This document shows positions 56,786 through 64,000 of a stretch of 64,000 nt of DNA, piece by piece. The translations under genes were made by a program, and so were the position numbers. Location: positions 2,215,870 to 2,279,869 of the forward strand of contig JAGGNK010015336.1 in NCBI GenBank assembly GCA_017590115.1, in the 5' to 3' direction. A model generated the notes under the pieces. It was not told where the DNA came from and ran no database searches. It saw nothing but the letters and a program-made list of their open reading frames with translations. Each line of letters begins with the position of its first letter. Position 1 is the stretch's first letter. The stretch comes from Montifringilla adamsi (taxonomy: Eukaryota > Chordata > Aves > Passeriformes > Passeridae).

Positions 56786-59700
56786 CACACATGTCTGTGT
56801 CCAGGAGAAAAAGAGCACAGATCCTCTGGAGCTTGGACAGAATTCTCCAAGCACTGGGATGAAGAGCACCATGGGCTGGACATGAAACCAAACCCTATGT
56901 CCAGCAAAGGCCATTGCTCTTAGCAGGCTCTGCAGCTGCTGGGGATTCTGAATTTTGATTTGCAGGCAGGGAAAATATTTATTTAAATTTAAATATTTAA
57001 AATGCAAAAGCCATTTCAATGAGAAATAGGTAATCTACAGGCTTGGAGTGCAGCAAGAGAGATTCTCCAGACATAAACTGGCTAAAAGATATTCTTGGGC
57101 CAAAAACCCAACAGACTTCATCTACCTTTCAGGTTTGCTTGAGGATAAAAATGAATTTAAGTTACTGAGAGGGAGTTTGAGTTCTGTCATACTCCTAGGT
57201 TTGATTAAAGATGATTTTTTGCTTTTTGGGTAGTAATAATTATGCTGAGTTTAGCAGTTCTGCTCATGGACTATACAGTCTTATATTAGTTGCTATACAA
57301 ATGGAGAACTAAATAACAATCTTTAGAAATAAATAAATTAAAATTATGCTGGAATATATCCTAGGTTTTCTTTAATGTCTTGGGAACTTTACTAGCATAA
57401 ATGTATCTGACTTGAGGCTCTGCTTGTCCATACTTCTGTGAGTTATTTCTATTATTTTCATTATCATTAAAAGGAAACATATATTTTCCTGATTTTTTTT
57501 TAATGCATAAAGAGAGAGGGCAAATAAAAAAAGGACCTTGTTGTTATCAGGGTGCTAAAATTATGCTTCTATGAAAGCTGACAGATCTCTTCACTGAGAA
57601 CTGTAAAAACAGGCCGTAAAGAGCTGCTCCAGCCGTGTGGTAGCTCTGGGCTGCAACAGGAACCTGAGGTAAGGATCCATCCTCCAGCCCTCCTTAGCTC
57701 AGAGAAGAATCTTTCCCCTCTTTGAGGTTTACACTGTAGACTCTGCTTGTTTTTTTATTCTGGGCTGTTCTGGCTGTGAATTAAAGAGGTGGTCTTACAG
57801 GAAGATAAATTATCCAGAGTAATAAATAATAATCTGTCCCTACCTGCTGTTGTTTCAAATCAAGTGAGATCTCTGTCTGGACAAATATGCGGATGCATAT
57901 CACACTGTGTAAATAAGCTGTAATAATACAACCTTTGACATTTGCAAATTTATACGGATTTAAGACTTTCTCATAGATACAAATCCCAATGAACTTCTCT
58001 GTTGGGGAAGGCTCATCCAGATAAATCACAGTCCATTATTAATAGTAGATGACCATTATATGTGCAGAGGTTTTGGGTGGTTGAATGCTTCTTTAAAAGT
58101 GTGAAACAATGACAGTCATTAGAAGCTGACCGAGATGATTGAAGGTGGCCCACAAAATTACCAAGTGGAATTCTGCCTCAGTGAAAGGGCAGAGTGATCC
58201 AAATCTCAGTAAAGTCCATGCAAACACTCTCACTGACTTCACCCAGCCTTGCATCAGGCCCATAAGGAAGGGCCTTGCAGCTGCTCTGCAAAGTCATGGA
58301 ATGAACAGATGGATTTTGGTGGTGAGCACTGAAAACATGGACGTGAAAACAGCTCTGCAGGGTTATTTAAAGGTCCTTCCCAACATGTCAAACTCAAGCA
58401 GGGAGGGAGTCTGTGCCAGTGCTGGACCCTCAGCACAGGTGTCTTGAGTTGCAGCCCACAGAAAGGAAATGTTAAGCCCTTGACTTGGTCTTGCCATTTT
58501 TTGTTTAATTTAGTTTTGTTTTCTCTTATTTTGATTTTTATTTTCAGTGTTCTGGTGAACCTGTTTCCAAGGCACTGCTGTCTTTTAATGTTTTCAAACT
58601 GAAACCTTCCCGTATGCAAATTTGCACTAATTAAATCCATGTCACAACACACTTTATCTGCTTTCCTCTGAAACTGCTGCATACTTTATAGTTTCAGATG
58701 TACATTGCAAAGTAGCTCCCAAATATCACAGAGCTTAAATCCTGGGACATCATCTCATTCATGGTGTGAATGTAGAACCTAAATTAATCTGTGAGGCTGA
58801 TATTGGAGACAGCATCTTGTAACATGAGGATCTAAATTTTCTATTTCTGAAACCCCTAAGAGAGTATTAAAGGGAAAGCAGGAAATCTATGGTTGTTTAC
58901 ATTTTTCTGGCTCTAGTTCCTTGTAGCTGCTAATATTCTGATTTTCATTTCCTGACAATAAAATACAGTAAATATACTTTGCTTCTGTGTTTAGGATTCA
59001 ACATATCACCAGCTTTGAACATCAACATCACATTTATCCTAAGTCAGATAACCTTTCTCTGCAATTGTGGTGCAATTCATGGCTTAACTCATTTGAAATT
59101 AATCTCCTCCATCTGTGGTGGCAGGGAATGGCCCCTGAAAACCCTTTCTGATCACTTTGATGAAGGTTTCAAAATGGGCCTGATATAACAGCTTTTCTTT
59201 ACACATAAATTTTAATGATGGATAGGAAAAAAAAAAAAAAAGGCAAGGAAAGGAAGAGAAAAGGTCACAATACTAAGAAAACCTGTGGTGTTTCCTGCCT
59301 CTTTGAAGCTGAAGTTAATCAGATAGCAGATTAGTCTGAGAATTACATTTCTGACATTGTAAACCTTCCAGGCCTTTAGCTGGGTCTTTTTTCAAGTGTA
59401 GTACATGATGATGAGATTTTGCCTTCAGTAAAGACTGTTGTTTCATCAGTTAAGGTTCATCTCTTTAAAGAATCCTTCCCACTAATTTTCTAGGGAAGCA
59501 AATGATGTCCACTTTTCATTACAGAATTTCTTCAGTGCACGACTGCCCACAGCAGGAAAGCTGCTGTTCTTATTTAGCCACTCTGGTCATTTCTGCTTAT
59601 ACTGGAGTTCTAACAGCACCTCCTTAAAATAGGACAGGCCTAATAACCCAAGAGTCTTCTGTCAGAAAAAAAATGAGATGGCAGGGTTATGATATACCCC

Positions 59701-61164
59701 GTGCAATATGGCTTAATATTCACTTACACTTTTATTTCCCCTGTGCTTTCTCTTAATTGCATCAATGGTTCCCAGAAGCCACCTTTGATTCAACTTTACT
59801 GAAATAATTTCTTTTGCTGTTTAGAAAGCTGGCCCAGTAGAAATCCAGGTCCTTGGAGGTCTAGAGTATTTTTGGCCCTGATATGAAGTTCTTCAAATTT
59901 GGCAGCTGCAGATCATTGTTAAAAATAGGAGTTTTAGATAAAGATATTAATGCAAGTGCATGGGTATCTGTCAGGGACCACCACAAGAGCATAGATGTGT
60001 TTTGTGGAGGGTATGGGTTAACCCTAAAGCAAAACTAAAACAAGGAATTAGATGATATTGGGAACAAAACAAAACAAAATCCAGAAAAAAATCCCAAGCC
60101 CACAGTCCAGGCACTGTTTGGGGGTCCAAGAAGGGTGTTGTCTATCTAAGTCAGTTCCTTGGGATTCACTACACTGAAAGAAATCCCAAATTTTTTCCAT
60201 CTTCATGTTTAGTCATGTGCCCAGTAAGAATTTACCCCTGTGCTTTTCTGTCTGACCCCTAAAGATTTGTCTTAACAGTGCACAGTACAGGGCAAAGCTT
60301 TTAAGAAACGTGCAGCTGGTACTCATATAAACATGTAAAAAAGATCTGCAGCAGCTCAGAATTTGCACCTGGGAGGCAGAGCTGCAGAAGATGACATAAT
60401 AATGGCAAGAGATGCAATGGGTGATATCACATTTCAGAAGTGAATATTGCTAGCTGAACTTCGGGGATCAGGAGAAAATTCATTTCACAAAGGTGGAATG
60501 CCCAGAGCCTGGGAGGTGACACATAATGAATTAGAGTAATTTTACCCAACCTGTTAAAAACAAATGCTGTTATAGAAGTAGCAGGTCCATTTGCATAAAG
60601 ATTTTTAAATTACCTGGTGTTGAATATGTGAAACATCGGGTAATGACATTGCAAACTCAGCTCTGATTAAATGGCAAGTGAAGAGCGAATCTCAGCAGCA
60701 TTGTCTTATCACATTAAAACAAGGGGAAAATCTATTTATGAGTGAGCTGACCTCATTTTTTCTCTCATAGCCTGCTGTGCGTGGCAGAGTTCGGTATGAT
60801 TGAAAAGTCATTGCATAGTTCTTTAACATGACAATGTTTAATCCAAGAAAAAGTTCCTTTTCAGCCTACAGCAACTTTTTTTTTTTGAGTGATACAGTTG
60901 AGATAAGCCTTGAATGCATTTTTTGAGGTTGTGTGAGGTTTAAAATTTGAGTTCTAGCAAGTTCTCCCAGAAAGTTCTGACAGGAAACCTCAGGAGCTAC
61001 CTGAAGCACAAACTTCATGCCTGTGCTGTAGCAAGTCAGGAAAGAGAAAGAATCAAACCCACTTAATAATAAAGTCTTATTTCTTCTCAAGGTCACAAGA
61101 CACAGGCTTCCTCCAAAGAAATGCGTACTCATTTTCTCTTAATATTACTTTTCTTGTAGAAGTA
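56786..61164. other. Unique sequence, no recognised gene
   Basis: About 4.4 kb without CR1 or LTR. It contains a possible ancient repeat (58190-58265), a 15-base A run (59227-59241) and a complex repeat-free part near 60600-60830. Splice-like words exist (for example 'cctgaggtaagg' near 57670) without a supportable exon. Confidence 0.45.
58190..58265. repeat. Possible ancient sauropsid repeat fragment
   Basis: 'gatccaaatctcagtaaagt', 'actctcactgacttcaccca' and 'cttgcatcaggcccataagg' resemble the old sauropsid repeat group whose copies carry 'ttgacttcaatggg' and 'ggatcaggccc'. Diverged, so only suggestive. Confidence 0.45.
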
Positions 61165-61541
61165 TTGTCACCCTGTTTAGCCTGGAGGAAAAGGAGGCTG
61201 AGGGGTAACCTTATTGCTTTCTACACCTGAAAGGAAGTAATAGTGAGGTGGTGTCTCTTCTCCCAGGTAACAAAAGACAGGAGAAGAGGAAATGCTCTCA
61301 AGTTGTGCCAGAGAAGATATAGAGTTGATATTAAGAGGATTTCTTTCATGGAAATGGTTGTAAAGCAATGGAGCAGGCTGCCCATGGAAGTGGTAAAGTC
61401 ACCATCCCTGGAAGTGGAAAAAAAAGTGTGGATATGCACCCAAGGACGTGGTTCAGTGGTGAGCTTGGTGGTGGGGGTAGGAGGACAGTTGAACTCAATG
61501 ACCTTAGAGGTCTTTTGGAACCTCAAGAATTCTATGATTCT
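61165..61541 (+). mobile_element. CR1 LINE, about 375-bp 3' part
   Basis: 'tttagcctggaggaaaagga', 'accttattgctttctacacc', 'cctgaaaggaagtaatagtg', 'tcaagttgtgccagagaaga', 'agtcaccatccctggaagtg', 'aatgaccttagaggtctttt' and the end 'aagaattctatgattctac'. This is the subgroup with the 'caagttgtgccag' landmark. The 109- and 121-codon frames over it are chance. Confidence 0.95.
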
Positions 61542-61925
61542 ACTTCTCAAGAAAAAAAAATCCTTTGTAATTTGCGATTTCCTTCACAACATCCCAATAA
61601 CAAACTAAATAAATTCATCTGGAATCATCTCTTTCTGAGGGCTGAAACTCAAAAGAGTGAGGCTCAAGTTACAGAGGATGGCTACGACTTTATTTTGTTG
61701 CCTTGACAAGAAGGTTGAAATTTCCAGCAATGTGTGATCTAAGTGACTGAATGACCAAGAAAATACCATTGGCTGTTCTTCATCCATGGGTTCACTTTGC
61801 AATTTAAGCTGCAGTAACTTTGCTCAGCTGCAAGATGGTTCTGTGAAAGAGGTCACATCTCTTCTGGTCTGAGTAGCCACTGCCTTTCCCTAGCAGGACA
61901 GAGCTCCCTGACTCACATTTGGCAA

Positions 61926-62108
61926 CTCCTGCAGTGTGGAGGGATGAAGGAGAGAGAAAAGCAGCTTCATGAATATGTGGAATTATTCTGGGAAGCACTC
62001 AGGATAATGTAAAAACGCTCCTGCAGTGTGGAAGGAGGAAGGAGAGAAAAAGCAGCTTCATGAATATGTGGAATTATTCTGGGAAGCACTCAGGATAATG
62101 TAAAAACG
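61926..62108. repeat. Two-copy tandem duplication, unit 92 bp
   Basis: Copy 1 is 61926-62017 and copy 2 is 62018-62108. Both begin 'ctcctgcagtgtgga' and end 'ggataatgtaaaaacg'. They differ by a few bases in the purine-rich 'ggagggatgaagg' part only. Confidence 0.96.
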
Positions 62109-62673
62109 AGAGGCATAAAACACTGGCCAGCTGAGACACTAAGAGAGAATTAGATAGCAGACCTGGCAACTCATCCATTTGCACCAGTGTGGCAAATCTT
62201 GTGGTTTTTTTGGGAACAAGCAGAGTTACTGGCATTTGACTTTCATCTTGGATTAAGTATCAGGAGGAAAAATGCTGACTTATGTTAAAATGTGTCTGGT
62301 TGCAGGACAGATTCAAGGAGATGGATGCTTAAGCACTGGCGTACACAGCCAAGGCTGCCAAGGATACAAATCTCTCAGTGCCCATCCAGTGCCTCGTTAC
62401 TGTTCCACCATCCCTGAGAACCTGCCATGGGGAAATACCAGGCTTTCACCTTGCAGCTGCTTTTAACTACAGAGCGAGCAAATCACAGCTGTAAAAGGTG
62501 ACAGAAACCCTTAAATTCTCATTCACGTGTTACTGGAAATAAACCTTAAAAAAGCCCACAGAAGACACACGGAATGGTTGGCATTAAACTATTCCAGCTA
62601 AGGGAGCAGGAACTGTATGATCCAGTTCTGCTGAAAGGGAAGGGAGCTGGTGGCAGAATACTGTGGTTTGTGC

Positions 62674-62892
62674 AGAACTAGGGAAAATGAGAGCTGAAAA
62701 TGTTCCCAATCAGAAAAAAACCCACACTTGCATAGCAAGAGTTGCTGTCTCATGCACTGATGGGTGTTTTCAGAGCAGCAGGAGAACTAGGGAAAATGAG
62801 AGTTGAAAATGTTCCCAATCAGGAAAAAAAAACCACACTTGCATAGCAAGAGTTGCTGTCTCATGCACTGATGGGTGTTTTCAGAGCAGCAG
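62674..62892. repeat. Two-copy tandem duplication, unit 109 bp
   Basis: Copy 1 is 62674-62782 and copy 2 is 62783-62892. Both begin 'agaactagggaaaatgagag' and end 'gttttcagagcagcag'. Differences are two or three substitutions and an A-run length change. Confidence 0.96.
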
Positions 62893-64000
62893 CAATGCAT
62901 ATTTAAACACAAGAAGTACCTTCCTCAGATATTTTTTTTAAAGACTATTTAACTATGAAGGAAACAAAACTGGTTTTAGTCAATGAGGACAGAGATGGAA
63001 TGGACAAAACTCTTAACACTGGAAATAGAACTGCAACTTAAAATGTTTTCATTAAGAACAGCACTGGAAATAAATTGCTGCATAGAGAGCTAATTAAAAA
63101 GGAACTAATAAATTCTATAGATGTAAATATAATGCATTTTTTTCATCCATCTGGGCTCTAGCTGTTGTTAACTCTGGGTGATGCTGGTTTTACATACATA
63201 TGCTGGTGTTATTCCTACAGATGGTGCCAGGGCTGAGGCACAGGATGGAAGGAAGCTTCACTTGTTTGCTTTGCTTACACTCTAGCAGTCAGTGCTGGAT
63301 TAATGCAAACCCTAATCCCATCAGAAAAGAGATATTTTAGTAGACACCAGGGAGACTAATGCAGTTGATCCCTGCTTATGGCAGGAAAATGCACACATGT
63401 CAGGGATTTCACTCTGATATTTGTGGATAACCTTGATAAATCTTTTGGACACCTCCTCATTTGGACCTTAGTGGGCTGTTCATAAATAAGGGTGAAAATA
63501 GCTGAGTTGACTTTCCTTTTGATCTCTTCCACCATTCTTCCAGTGTGGGTGGGTGAAACATCCTGCCTAGTGGATGTTTATTTCCTTTTCTACTGTTCCA
63601 GATTAGTCAATATGGAATATTATGGATGAGATTCCTTTCATTCAAATTCAAATGTTCCAGATCAACACAAATCACCCTCTTTTCTCTTTAGAAATGAAAG
63701 AGGACAGTCTGGCTCATGTTTAACAAATCTATTCAATAGCTAAAGAAAAAAAATATCTATGCATTAGCCTGAAAGGGAACATCAAGTGACAAGTTCAGGT
63801 TTAGCTGTCTAAACTTCAGTGACAGTAATCTCATCTTTCTTTTTTATAATATTCCAGTGCTGAAGTAAATATTTCTTTACTACCTTATTCTGTTCACAGG
63901 TTTTTATGGTTTGCCTTGTATATTTTTTTGTATAAATAAATTTTCAAGGACCAGATAAAAGAGTGTATCTTTTACCACTAGTAAAAAAAAAAAAAACACT

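Larger units (their letters stand above)
61542..64000. other. Unique sequence with two tandem duplications
   Basis: No gene is recognised. The distinctive items are the duplications at 61926-62108 and 62674-62892 and a terminal A run near 63984. Confidence 0.45.

Noticed and set aside
57600..57680. Splice-donor-like 'cctgaggtaagg'
   Set aside because: A perfect donor word alone is common. No convincing acceptor or coding segment precedes it.
58510..58640. Pyrimidine-rich tract ending in 'ttttcag', acceptor-like
   Set aside because: Only about 28 codons follow before a stop, and they match nothing I know.
1..64000. CRISPR array, prokaryotic operon, tRNA or rRNA
   Set aside because: No regularly spaced identical repeats with unique spacers, no gene-dense coding and no cloverleaf or ribosomal RNA motifs were seen. 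The repeats are eukaryotic CR1 and LTR sequences.

Overview
The window looks like nuclear DNA from a bird, most likely a songbird. The evidence is about 35 recognisable fragments of the CR1 LINE retrotransposon. Many still carry the CR1 3' terminus with its short repeats of the ATTCTATG / ATTCTGTG kind. There are also four LTR segments that resemble avian endogenous retrovirus LTRs. The DNA is AT-rich, shows few CpGs, and has many A/T tracts and microsatellites. Nothing looks bacterial, plasmid or phage: there are no dense ORFs, operons, ribosome binding sites, tRNA or rRNA genes, or CRISPR arrays. Family assignments come from memory of avian repeats; no database was searched.

I could not recognise one host protein-coding exon. 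Every longer open frame is either antisense or incidental to a CR1 or LTR, or an unsupported chance frame in unique sequence. The window is best read as intergenic or deep intronic.

Layout. Bases 1-18,400 are repeat-rich: CR1 copies, a 685-bp solo LTR (12678-13362) nested inside a CR1, and an ERVL-type LTR (15775-16320). Bases 18,425-21,054 and 22,320-28,276 are nearly free of recognisable repeats and are the longest unique blocks. Bases 28,277-42,850 hold scattered CR1 fragments, including the only piece with recognisable reverse transcriptase coding remnants (35400-35968). Bases 42,852-52,243 hold a second ERVL-type LTR fragment, several CR1s, a striking CpG cluster (49082-49149) and a third LTR embedded between two CR1 segments. 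Bases 52,244-64,000 are mostly unique, with a few CR1s, a TAAT-rich candidate regulatory segment and three two-copy tandem duplications.

The most notable signals are the isolated CpG-dense segment near 49.1 kb, two LTRs nested in CR1s (one with a visible target-site duplication), microsatellites that grew inside CR1 sequence, and four separate 92-122 bp two-copy tandem duplications. I saw no convincing new gene system.
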